From Torreya grandis (lineage: Eukaryota; Streptophyta; Pinopsida; Cupressales; Taxaceae), in the NCBI GenBank assembly GCA_037957365.1, contig JARHVA010000158.1, positions 1,976,001 through 2,040,000 on the forward strand: DNA of 64,000 nt, given 5' to 3'. Numbering within the stretch: position 1 is the stretch's first letter; the number at the start of each line of letters is the position of its first letter. Of the stretch, positions 46,417-62,949 are shown piece by piece. The translations under genes and the position numbers were made by a program. The notes under the pieces were generated by a model. The model made no database searches. It saw only the letters and a list, made by a program, of their open reading frames with translations, and had not been told where the DNA came from.

Positions 46417-49330
46417 CTAGATTCTTTGAAATATTAATAACACTTGTGTTATAAATATCTTCATAGAAATAGGTTCATCATACTTTACCTTGATATCTTC
46501 CAAAGTTTGCTTTATCCAAATCACTTGAATACAACACAATAATGCTACAATATATTTTTCTTCAGCTATAGAAAGTGATACTAAATTTTTCTTCTTGCTT
46601 AGCCATGATACTAAGCTATCACCAAGGAAGAGAGCTCCTCCACTTGTACTCTTTTTGTCATCCAAGCACCCTACCCAATCTGAATTTGTATAAGTAACCA
46701 AAGTGAAATCTCTAGCTATGGGATATCATAATCTGTAATCTAATGTCCACTTGATATATTTGAATATTCTCTTCACCAACTGAACATGACTATCTTTTGG
46801 AGATGACTAATATCTTGTAACCATACCTATTACATACATGATGTCTAGCCTTGATGCTATACAATATAAAAGACTACCAATCATCTATATATACAAAGAT
46901 TGATATGTAATAGGTTAATCTTCATCCTTAATCACCTTATTTTTTGTACACATTGGTGTGCCAATTGGTGCACAATCCTCAAAACCAAGTTTCTTCAACA
47001 TTTCCTTGGAATATTTACTTTGAGATATGAAATTTTATTTATCTGACTGAAATATTTGTAATCTTAAGAAAAATGACAATTTTCCAAGCATAGACATCTC
47101 AAATTATTTTTTCATATTATCAAAAAATTCTTTTGTCATCTTTTCAATATTTCCTCCAAAAATGATATCATCAACATATACCACAACAATCAATTTATGC
47201 TCACTTTCTATTTTGATGTAAATATTACTATCAACAAATCCTCTCTTGAAACCTTGATCCTACAGGTACATATCAAGTCTTGCATACCAAGCTCTAGAAG
47301 CTTTTTTAATCGATACAATGTTTTCTTGAATCTACATACATGGCTACTAATATTTGAGAGAATAAATCCCTCAGGCTACTCAATGTAGACTTCTAGATTC
47401 CCATTAAAGAAAGTAGATTTGACATCCATCTAAAACACTTTGAAATTTTTAAACACTGCATATGAAAGAAACATTCTAATAGCCTCTAACCTTGCCACTA
47501 GTGCAAAAGTTTCTTCAAAATTTATTCCCTCAATCTGAGCATCTCCTTTGCATATTAATCTGGCTTTATTTCTGGTCACTTCTCCATTTTCATTCAACTT
47601 ATTTCTATAAACCTATTTTTTTCCTATCACATTGTGATCTTTTGGTCTAGGCACTAATTCCAAAGTATCATTCTTTTTTATCTAATTTAATTGTTCATCC
47701 ATATCCTTAACCCAATGCTTATCATGTCTAGCTTCTGCAAAAGTTCTAGGCTGAATTTTAGATAACAAAGAGAAATTAACTTGCTTAGATTCACTTACCA
47801 TCACTCTTCTAGTGTGAATTCCTTTATTTATGTCCTTAATGATGTCACTTTAATTATGATTTCTCTAAACATATTTGGATGGAGTTTTAGTTCCCTTTTT
47901 CTCCTTCTCATCTTCATCTGATTCTTCAAAACCTTCCTCTTCGATGATTTTAGGAATGTCTACTAGATCACTGATTCTTTATGTTACATCTTCGTCTATC
48001 CTAACACTTTCACTTTCAAAAAAATTCTTAGTTATTTTTTTATAACATTTAATTTTTCAAGAATAACCAAGAAATATACCTTCATCTGATCTGGATTCAA
48101 ACTTACCAAGTTTTTCATCGGTTCTCTTTATGAAGTATCTGCTGCCAAAAACTTTAAAATAATCAATTATTGCTAGTTTGTCTTTCCATAACTCATAAGG
48201 ATTCTTGTCACTATTGACTCTCAATAATGCTCTATTATGAATATTCACTACTATAACAACTACATCTCTCCAATATTTATCTACTATCTTGGATTCATTT
48301 AGCATTGTCCTCACCATCTCCTAAACTATTCTATTTTTTTGTTTAACTACTCCATTTTATTATGGATTTATAGCTATTAAATAATGTCTATTTATTCCAT
48401 GGTCTTCAAAAAAAACAATAAATTGATCTGACATGAATTATCCTCCTTGATCTAATCTTAGACACTTAATCTTCAAACTAGTTTCATTCTCAACTAATGC
48501 TTTGAAATATCTGAAAGCTTTTGATTTTTTATATAAAAACATTACCCAAGTCATACGTGAAAAATCATCAATAAACAACATGAAATATTTTTCACTTTGA
48601 GTATTTTGGGTTCTCATAGGTCCACAAAGATAATTGTGAACAAGCTATAGAATTTGAGTAGTCAAGTATTCTTTTGTTTTGAACCACCTTCTAGCCTGCT
48701 TCCCATGCTGACAAAGTTCACAAAGTGTGTCAGATGGCTCTGTAATCTTTGGAAGATTTATGAATACTTGCTTCTTTATGATGTTGAAAATATTGTCAAA
48801 ATTTAAGTGCCCCATTCTCCTGTTCCATATCCAACTTTATTCAATCTAGCTCAAACAACATCTTTGACCTTTGATGTCTGATAGTATATATAAATTCTTG
48901 CCTATTCTCTGAGCATTTTCAACCAACATTTATGAATCTTTTCTTCTAATTACAAAACCTTCTAAATAAAAATTTAGTGTGTGCTTTTAATCACACATTT
49001 GACTTACACTGAAAATATTATGCTTAAGACCTTCTACGTACAAAACATTTTTAGTTTTAGTTCTACCATTATCGAAACTTAGTGTACCTTTTTTTAGCAA
49101 TTCTAGTAGTAGTATTGTCTCTGAATTTCACTATGCCACCATTGATCTTCTTCAAGGTTATGAAATTTCTCTTATCTCCTATCATGTGCCTTAAACATCC
49201 ATTGTCAATGAACCATGTATTTTCTTTATTTCTTTCATGCAAATTAGTCTATACCAACATAAATTTTTTAGGTTGTTTCTTTTACCATGAACCTATCTAA
49301 ACTTTCTTCTTGATGAATAGATCCTTAAAA
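46417..49330 (-). pseudogene. Copia pol: protease, integrase, RT, RNase H
   Basis: In minus-strand order: WFIDNGCLRHMIGDK near 49220 (protease/pre-integrase junction; families have DSG, here DNG). The integrase tail at 48317-48057 is MVRTMLNESKIVDKYWRDVV then NPYELWKDK, KVFGSRYFI and DEGIFLGYS. The RT active site is VVVYVDDIIFGG at about 47189-47154, then MLGKLSFFL and LKKLGFEDCAPIGTPM. RNase H at 46701-46417 is TYTNSDWVGCLDDKKSTSGG and KKKNLVSLSIAEEKYIVA (families have STAEAEY). These are textbook copia motifs in copia order. Many stops, largely TAG/TAA at Gln positions, and some frame changes make it non-functional as it stands. Confidence 0.88.
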
Positions 49331-49359
49331 ATCTAGTCCTTCTTTACTGACTCAAACAC

Positions 49360-51213
49360 ACATCTATAATACCAAGCTATGTGTCCAAAGTTGTTACACT
49401 TGTAACATATTATGGCCTCTTCATTAAATCCTGATAGAGGAGAAAAAGAGTTGTGGCTTTTGCTTTACTCTGCATGACTTTCCTTCTCTTTATTTCTAAA
49501 ACTGTTAGCTCTTTTCTTACATTCTAATTTCTTATGACCATATCCATTACAATAAAAATAGGACCTATTTTTGTATCTTTGACTTGATTGCCTTTTATAT
49601 CTCTATTCCCTCCAGCCTTCTTTGTTTGAGATGTCCTCTGTATTCTTAACTTCTTTCCTTTTTATTTCTTATTTTGTAAGATCTTCAGCATAGCTCTTTC
49701 TTTTTTCCTTGTCTGTGAAAGTAGTGACCTCCTCTTTATCTTTTAAAAATCCAATACCTATCTTATCTGACATTGATATTTGATTTTCTAATATCTTATT
49801 CAACTTATTAGTGATATTTTCAAATTTTGAATCATTAGCTGCTCTATCGATGACTACTTTATTTGTTTTCTTAAGATCTACTTTTAAAGAAGCAATTTCA
49901 ATAACATACCTTTCACATTCTTTACTTACTATTTTAAATTATGCCATTATATGTTTTTCATTCTTCTTGGCTTCTTCAAAGTGTGCTTATAGATCTTCAA
50001 TTATTTTCTTTGACTCCTTTTCATTTTTCTCGATCTAGAGATTTAATCTTTGATTCTTCTTTTCAAGAGATTTTAACTCTTCTAAGGCACAAATGAGTTC
50101 TCCTTCCAGATTGACTTCAACTTCATCTTATTCTTCTTCTCGATCATCTTTAGTTTTGCTTGTGGAGGCATCTTCATGTTTGGCCATGAATAAAATCTTT
50201 TCTTGTGAGTCACTGACTCTACTATCTTCAGTTGAGATAGGATATTTAGAATACAAAATCTTCTTCTCAAATCTCTTCTTGAATTTGCCTTTGAAATTAT
50301 TCTTGTATGTATACTTTCCTTCTTCATTGTCATCATTACCCTTATTTGGGAATTTAGCTACAAAATGTCCAATCTTTCCACAATTAAAACATTTAAAAGG
50401 TAATTTTCCTTGATATTTACCTATGTCCTTTTTTGGCTTACGAATGAATAGATATCCATTGTCATCTTCATCATCACTAGAAGTATCACTTGATTCTTGA
50501 ATTTTATCCTTCTCTTTCTTTTATGTCTTGAAAGCTACTTCTCTCTTTGAAGGTTTATCTTGTTCAGTCTGCATCTCATATGTTGTAAGAATACCATGAA
50601 GCTCATCCATATTTATCTTGGCTAAATTATTAATCTCTCTAATTGCTAAAACTTTTACATCATATCTCAATGGTAGATATCTCAAAACCTTTTGAAGGAT
50701 AGTCGATTCTTCTAAATTTTCTCCAAGACCTTGAATTTGGTTGACTATTTGATCAACTCACAAGAGATAACTTGTTATATTTTCTTCTTCTTCTTCTATC
50801 TTTAAACTCTCAAACCATCTTCTAAAAGTCTAAATCTTAGCTTGCTAAACCTTTTAATCAGCTTTGTAAATATTCTCAAGTTTTACCCAAGTTTCATGAG
50901 TAGATTTACATTGCATAACTTTAACAAATTCTGATTCACATAAACCACATAAAATAACATTTAAATCTTTAGCATTGTTTTCACTTGCCTTCTTTTCTAT
51001 CAAAGTAGTTACAAACATCTATGGTTCTTCATATTCCTCCACCATTGCTTTCCATATGTTGAATCCAAGGGCCATCAAATAAGTCTTCATCCTTATTCTC
51101 CAAAAAACATAATTCATCCCATCAAACAAAGGTGCCTTATTTTTAGAAAATCCTTCATGTGATCCAGCCATCATGCTTTCATGATCTTCCTTCAAGCTAT
51201 AAAACTTTTTCAA
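49360..51213 (-). pseudogene. Copia gag with zinc knuckles and coiled coil
   Basis: It starts at 51213 on the minus strand; KAPLFDGMNYVFWRIRMKTY and LMALGFNIWKAMVEEYEEP are the N-terminal motifs of copia gag. A CCHC knuckle at about 50394-50349 reads CFNCGKIGHFVAKF (last Cys lost). A Glu/Lys-rich coiled coil follows (EELKSLEKKNQRLN region, 50130-49800). Then come CNGYGHKKLECKK (about 49555) and CYKCNNFGHIAW (about 49405). An extended gag of this kind is typical of SIRE-like elements. The primer site is 8 bases upstream of the ATG. Stops are scattered. Confidence 0.8.
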
Positions 51214-51220
51214 AAGGAAC

Positions 51221-51234
51221 CTGCTCTGATACCA
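51221..51234 (-). other. Primer-binding site of the copia element (Met-tRNA)
   Basis: TGGTATCAGAGCAG on the minus strand, two bases after the LTR end. It is an exact match to the usual plant initiator-Met site. Confidence 0.9.
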
Positions 51235-51236
51235 AT

Positions 51237-52249
51237 TGTTAAGAATGAAATATACTGAGAGGGGGGGTGAATCAATATATTATATATCTTTTACTTAATA
51301 TAATTTCTTTTCTTTAACCACTCAATTATACATTCAAGATATGTAATAAAATTGAAATAATAATTTGCACCACACAAGAGAGAGAGACACTAGATTTTTA
51401 CATGGAAACCCAAAGTGGGAAAAACTACGGAGAACAATCTCAAGTATATGAATGAGCACCAACTCAAAATACAAATTTCACAAGCACCAACTTGCAGGAT
51501 CACCAACCCCTTTGCTGAGTACCAACACAAAAACTATTTATGAGCACCAACCCATAAGAGCACCAACCCCTTACAAATATTCATGAGCACCAACCCATAG
51601 GAGCACCAACCCCTCTTGTGTATAAAACATAACTATCTCTCAATGTTGCTTACTTAAAAAATGACATAACTCTACAATATCTTCTTCTTTTCTCTCTTTG
51701 AAAACAAATAAAAAACATTAACTCTCTTGCATAAAATAAATGGCTTCTCAAGCCTTTATTTATAGCTTTCCAAATGACCTTTGGAATTCATCCTTTGTGA
51801 CCCTTCAATCTTCATGGAAAATGGCACCAAACTTTCATGACCCTTCGTATCCTTGCATTTGAAAAGTCATATGGTGACCCTTCATAAGCAAAAGTATCCT
51901 TTCCTCTTTTGTCTTTATCTTGGTGACTGTTCATATTCCTTAAAGTGTCCCTTCATGGAAAAATTCACCATACCTCTTTTGTCTTCACATAGTGACTCTT
52001 CGAATTCCTCAAGATGACTCTTGATGAGAAAATACGTTTCATTCCTCTTTTGTCTTTTACCCCATGACTCTTTGACTTCTCCATGGGCCCTCTTTTGACT
52101 TATATGCAACCAAAAATATATACATTAATATTAAATAAATATTAACACACATTAGCCAAGATATGAATATTAAAAACACCATTAAATATAATGGGGCCTT
52201 TATCACTAATAATGCTAGACCTTTGACATCAATGACAATATTTACAATA
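51237..52249 (-). repeat. 5' LTR of the copia element
   Basis: On the plus strand it runs from TGTTAAGAATGAAATATACTG to TTTACAATA. It retains the ancestral short AGAGAGAGAGAC followed by ACTAGATTTTTACATGGAAA, which is missing in the other LTR. Confidence 0.92.
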
Positions 52250-52254
52250 AGGTT

Positions 52255-52830
52255 ATCATTGTTTAATGGTTATAGTGGATATAACCATATTCTTTTTAAG
52301 GAAGAAGATTAATTTAAGATAGCCTTCACTACCAAGTGGGGGACATTTGCCTATAGGAAAATGCTATTCAGTTTGTCTAATGCTAGAGCAACCTTTCAAA
52401 GAGTCATGGATATGGAATTCCAAGGTCTAATAAATATTTTTATTATTGTATACTTAGATGATATTACTATATTTTCAAATATTTCAAGGGAGCACATGGT
52501 TCATCTCAATGAAGTGTTTAAGAGATGTAGACAATTTAGGGTGTCTCTTAACCCCAAAAAATGTGTCTTCTCAGTACATGAATATAAGATTCTTGGACAT
52601 GTGATTTTTAAATAATGCTTTAAGGATTGATCTTGAGAGGATAGAATCAATACTTGATTTATCTTTGCCTGAATATAATAAGTCATTACAAAGTTTTCTA
52701 GGTAAGATCGATTTTATAAGGAGATATATTTATGATTTTGCAACTTTAGCAAAGACACTTACAACCATGATTAAGAAGAATCAAAGATTTAGTTGGAATA
52801 ATGAGGGAATGAGGTGGTTTGAATATATAT
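52255..52830 (+). pseudogene. Reverse transcriptase of the giant element, C-terminal part
   Basis: It continues the RT after the copia insertion: GYSGYNHILF, then KIAFTTKWGTFAYRKMLFSL, NARATFQRVMD, and the active site VYLDDITIFS (families YVDD/YLDD, from 52447). EHMVHLNEVFKRCRQFRVSL, NPKKC and LGHVI follow. 52361-52615 is open for 84 codons. A frame change near 52615 leads to a thumb/connection-like stretch (SLQSFLGKIDFIRRYI near 52690). It is strong evidence for gypsy RT. Confidence 0.88.
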
Positions 52831-52839
52831 AACATAATA

Positions 52840-53150
52840 TATAGTGTTCCTACCCTTATTAATCTTGATTTTTCCAAAGACTTTGTCTTATATACATTTG
52901 CTAATGTGGACATAATTTTAGGTATACTCATGCAAAAAAATCAAGAAGATTTGGAGTATCCAATAGATTTATTTAGTTAAGTATTGGAGGATTTTGATAC
53001 AAGGTACACCTATGTAGAGAATCATGTCCTTTCAATAATCATGTCTTAAAAATTTTAGACACTTTTTATTTAACAACATGATATGTCTAATGGTTATTCA
53101 TTCAAGTATCAAGAAGTTCTTGATGAATAAGGACATAAATGAGAAGAGGG
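52840..53150 (+). pseudogene. Gypsy-type RNase H remnant of the giant element
   Basis: After RT I read TLINLDFSKDFVLYTFANVD, ILMQKNQED, PIDLFS and TRYTYVENHVLSIIMS. This follows the family order (F-L-TDAS---G--L-Q, P--F-S--L---E--Y---E---L), but with NVD where TDAS is expected. It is heavily damaged. Confidence 0.55.
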
Positions 53151-53429
53151 AATGTTGGATAACAAGAGTGATGGATTATTAAATTAAAATAAAGGTCACT
53201 AAAATAACTAGAGGAAAAATATTATGTGAGCACATAGCCTAATACTTGCAAGAGAATAAGGAGGTAGTTTTAGTGTTAAATGATGAAGAAGTTGTAGCTG
53301 ATCATACATCATCTTTAAGTTAGTTTCAAGACTTGTAAGGTATCTCCAAGATGGTTTATAGCCTCATAAATTAAATTCATCAATGAGGATATATTTTATA
53401 TTTTATTCCATTCATTTTCTCCTTATTTA

Positions 53430-54560
53430 TGGTGTGTTTTTCAAGGACATTAATGGTATGTTCTTAAGGTGCATATAGCGAAGACAAATAGAAAGATTGC
53501 TTGAAGAGTTCCATGATGGAAATGGTGGTGGTGATTTATCTAAAATAACTATAAACTTTATGATCATGATATGTGGGTACTATTGGTCAAGTATATTTAT
53601 ATATTTCCATGCTTGGGTAAGGAAATGCATGCAATGTGCCATGTTTGTAGGAAAATAAAAACTTGTAGCCTTACCTTTCTAACCAATATTAATGGATCAT
53701 CCTTTTGTCTAATGGGGTTTGGAATTAATTTTATTAATTAAAAAACCTTTAATCTTTGGTCATAATTCGATCTTTACTTCCATGTATTACTTCACATGAT
53801 GGACATAGGCAATATATTTGAAAGAAGCAAACGAATCTAGTGTGTTATATTTTTATGAAGGTTTGATTACAAGATTTGAAATTCCCTCTACCATCATTTT
53901 GGATGATTCCATAGATTTTTTGAGAGATAATATTAGCCAATGGGATGTTAAATATGGTTTATACCTCAACACTTCATCAAACTACTACCTACAAGGTAGT
54001 GGCCTTGTTAAGTCCACCAACATGAACCTGCTAAAGAACATAAGAAGGAATATTGAAGATAATTAGAGATAATGGTATTTAAAGCTTAAGTCATATCTAT
54101 GTGCTGATAAGATCACTTAAAAATGTCTATATCCAATTAAAAATACAAGATGAGGTATGGAAAGGAATCAAGGTTGCCCATCTCATTTGAGTTTCCTACT
54201 TTAGAACTAATATATCAACTAGAGTTGTTAGAGAATGAAACAATGGAGGTAAGGTATGTTGAGTTTATGGAGCTAGAATATATTATAAACTAGTCCATGT
54301 TGGCCATGAAAATCCATCAATTAAAAGTGAATAAAAACTTTGACAAAGGATCATCTTCAAGGAGTTTCAAATAAGGAGACTTAGTTCTCAAGTGGGATGG
54401 AGACAGAGCTAAACTAGGAATACACACCAAGTATGACTCCCTTTAGAGTGGCCATTACACAATATCCACCTAAAAATCCCACAATTATTTTCAAATTTCT
54501 AAGATTTATGGTGAGTAGCTTCCAATCTTAGTCAATGGGATACATCTAAAACATTAGATA
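53430..54560 (+). pseudogene. Integrase of the giant element
   Basis: Zinc-finger-side pieces occur near 53490-53660 (LKCIWRRQIERLLEEFHDGN-like sequence, WVRKCMQCAMF). The core is at 53818-54066: MKEANESSVLYFYEGLITRF then EIPSTIILDDS, SQWDVKYGLYLNTSSNYYLQ and GSGLVKSTNMNLLKNIRRN. Plant families read GN(G/A)-AE-TN here, so the catalytic Glu is Lys. The C-terminal region to about 54560 keeps GDLVLKWDGDRAKLGIHTKY, DSL, and LPILVNGIHLKH, typical of Tat-type elements. Only short frames remain open. Confidence 0.8.
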
Positions 54561-54877
54561 TTGAGAGATAAGTTCTTTTATACATAGTTTTTTTTCCTCC
54601 AGTGCTTTCCTAGCACATTATTTTTCTTATGCTTTGTTTCAAATAAGTGATTTGATTGAATGTGTCTTGTTATTTAGTTTCCTTTGTTGTGTGTGTCTTC
54701 TTTCCTTATTTTGGAGGAGAAGCAATTATCTTATTTCAATTACAGATTCTTGTAGTCATTGGTCAGATTTTTCAGTGATCAATTCAAAATGTAAAAGATA
54801 TTTCATGAGTCCAAAATAGATGTCAATTTTCTGGTTCATAAGCATAGAAGGCATGTTTCCTAGATGAGTCATAAAAA
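54560..54877 (+). other. 3' untranslated part of the giant element
   Basis: It lies between the integrase C-terminus and the 3' LTR. I see no clear polypurine tract next to 54878; GCATAGAAGGCATG is the most purine-rich piece. Confidence 0.4.
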
Positions 54878-60240
<5,363 letters not shown>

Positions 60241-61031
60241 TCTATTTATTTTTCATTCATTAAGATATAAAGATGATCATAAATATTGAATTTCAAATAG
60301 GATTTTGGATCTTTAATATCTGTTAAAGTCTTCAAACTATAAAAAATAGGAAGCTTAAAATTAGTTTGGTCTGAGTACAAGACATCAAGGGATTGACAAA
60401 CCCATTTTCTCAAATGTATGAATCCTATAATATACATCAATCTCTCTCAAGCATGTTTCATCAAATAATTTATTTCATTCAACATTAGGAGAATACCACA
60501 TAGTGTCAAAATCATTTCAAAATATGTTAAATGTTAAAAAAAATCCTTTGCCTTGTCAACTTCCATACAATATTTAAAAATGAAACCTACTAGTGATGGA
60601 TATTCTTCAAAATTTTTGCATGCAGTCTCATACATGGAAATATCTATTGTATCATTATATTTTATAAGCTTTTTACCATCGATAACCCCATTTAATTTTT
60701 TTTTTAAATATAAAAAACTTTTAGGACTAATTGACATATAAGCATGTAAATCACAAATAATTTCCTCCACTTTTACAACATTTTCAAATGTACTTATAAT
60801 TTTGTATGCAAGATTAATTTTATGGGGCATGTAATGAATTGAAATCATATATGGGGAAACTAATGCCTATAGACAAACAAAAACCATTTCTATTACCCTA
60901 CATTACTGCTATACCATCAGCTCCAATGCATACCAACTTTGTAGCTATAGTATAATCGTCCATCCCAATAATATCCTTCAAATTAGAAATAACTAACTTG
61001 AAAAGGTTTTTTGCATTGTAATTTTTAGCCA

Positions 61032-61032
61032 T

Positions 61033-61061
<29 letters not shown>
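61032..61061. repeat. (TA)n microsatellite
   Basis: About 14 TA units at the outer edge of the inverted duplication inside the transposase. Confidence 0.9.
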
Positions 61062-61063
<2 letters not shown>

Positions 61064-61130
61064 GTTGACAAAATAGCATGAGTTTCTAACCATGTTTACA
61101 CTTTTGAAAATAATTTAAGGACACCTCATC

Positions 61131-61200
<70 letters not shown>

Positions 61201-61267
61201 GATGAGGTTTCCTTAAATTATTCTCAAAAGTGTAAACATGGTTACAAACCCATGCTATTTTGTCAAC
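61062..61267. repeat. Palindrome: 73-bp arms around a 63-bp (AT)n core
   Basis: The left arm 61062-61134 is the reverse complement of the right arm 61198-61267 with about five mismatches. Both contain CCATGTTTACACTTTTGA on reading the same way. The right arm is the original transposase coding sequence; the left is an inverted copy. The core is a pure AT tract. Confidence 0.92.
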
Positions 61268-62170
61268 TGTTGTGACCTCATCAACAAACATTGATATAAA
61301 GCTTGAATTTTTAACTTTTTCTTTCAAATATTCCTTCTTAATCATCACAAGACATTTTTACATGTTACTTCCATATGACCAATGTGATTGTGGAATGTTA
61401 TGAAGTCCATTATGTTGAAATAAAATTTTATAATCTAAAAAGTCAGATATAGGTCTACTTTTTTTGAGAATATGATAGATCATTGAGAACTATATATTTT
61501 TTACATGTTGATTTGACTAAATAATTTTTCCTATTTGAGATGTAATTGTTCCTCCTTTCTCAAAAATATTCTGCATATGTTTCTAATTTTTTTCATACTC
61601 TTTTATGTATCTAGAATGCATGCATTCATTGACATCTTTCCATCCATGGGTATTTTGAATTTGTCCATATTTTTCAATGGACACATAAACTTTGCCAAAA
61701 TGTTTCTCTATTATGTCCAACTTAAGTTGCATTTTGTGGTCCTTTAGTGATTTCCAAGAACATATTGTGTATTTACATTTAGTTGGTGTATCAACATTGC
61801 TTTATGGCTCTACTAGTTCAATGAAAGGAAAATTTTCCTACCAATCAAACTTAAAAAACCTTCCAATTATCCATCTACTTCTCTTTCTTTGCATAGATTT
61901 TTAAGTAATTTGATCTGCTATATTGATCTTATCATCAACAATGTCCTAAAGCCTTCTCTTCATTTATAGAAATTGGGGATTTTTATTTGCCACAAAAGTT
62001 GTTTTATCAGATTTAGAAGTTTCTTGTAATGTTTGAATCATAGCATATGGTTTGTCATTCACCATAGCCATGCCATATTTAGGTATGTCTTCAAGTGGTG
62101 GCATGTCATCATCAATAATATCTTCAAATGGTGAAATAATATTTTTATTTAATATTTAATTTGGAAAACC

Positions 62171-62559
62171 ACACTCAATGGAGGGATCTACATGTATAAA
62201 TATTTTGTTATTATCTTTCAAATGTCAAATTATAGTTATTAAAAATAAATAAATAAATAATGCAAATCATCTAGTACTTATATTATATGTGGGTGCAGGT
62301 TAACTTTACTTGGTTATTCTTGTTGGATACCCAAAATAAGATAATATTCTCTTTGTAATTTATAATTTACTTAATTTATTACCTTTATTACTAGATGATA
62401 TTGTAAACTTTTTTTTCAAGACAAGCTATAGCCTATCACTTCGACACTGTGTAGTTAGTTATCCCTTTCATGTGGTCACAAGTCAAATTACCTACAAATA
62501 CCAATAATTTCCAAGTACTTTAGGTCATATCCCAACACTTATAGGTGTTACTCAATCCC
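62171..62559. other. Unassigned flank of the hAT-like gene
   Basis: A+T-rich with a short (AAAT)n run near 62250. I could not identify terminal inverted repeats or an 8-bp target duplication. Confidence 0.4.
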
Positions 62560-62800
62560 TATGGATGTTATGCATTCTAATTGGTCACTATAAAAATCTT
62601 GTAAATGACATCTAGACTTTGTGGATGTTGTCTAGTTTGTCTGGTCATCATCTAGATTTTATGGATAATGTTTAGATCTTGTGGAAATTATCTAAGCTAT
62701 TTGGTCACTATCCAAACCATGTAGATGGTGTCTAGACTCTATCAACATCATCTAGTCAGTTTGGTCACTATCTAGAGTTTATGGATGGTGTTTATAATAC
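62560..62800. repeat. 20-bp tandem repeat array C
   Basis: About 11 units of 20 bp in phase, for example TTGTGGATGTTGTCTAGTTT, GTCTGGTCATCATCTAGATT and ATGTAGATGGTGTCTAGACT. It is closely similar to array B in the TGGAT-GT-TCTAGA core. It lies just upstream of a gypsy gag. Confidence 0.85.
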
Positions 62801-62949
62801 CCTACAACATGGTGATTTATATTCAAAATTTGGAATTAGTTATCAATGGTAGGTGAGCTAACCTATAAATTATATATACAACCCAAAAATTTTGGTGACC
62901 CAACACTCTTTCTAGGTCCAAAAAAATAACCAAATTCATATTTTAGAAA

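Larger units (their letters stand above)
60241..62170 (-). pseudogene. hAT-like transposase, N-terminal and core part (other half at 26270-27093)
   Basis: Minus-strand order: a possible BED-like finger with KCKYTICSWKSLKDHKMQLK then IEKHFGK (61790-61690), and DFLDYKILFQHNGLHNIP (about 61450). Then 61348-61200 gives SSFISMFVDEVTTVDKIAWV and NHVYTFENNLRKP, the first catalytic-Asp region (VDEVT) of ZNF862-like plant hAT transposases. After an inserted palindrome, 61020-60850 gives LFKLVISNLKDIIGMDDYTI and KLVCIGADGIAVM (the C-GADG-V motif). 60848-60534 gives MPHKINLAYKIISTFENVVK and LHAYMSISPKSFLYLKKKLN. There are stops and at least one frameshift. It ends at the giant element's right border. 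Confidence 0.7.

Noticed and set aside
50093..50413. 106-residue plus-strand frame rich in Ser/Leu
   Set aside because: It is the antisense of the copia gag coiled-coil and zinc-knuckle region.
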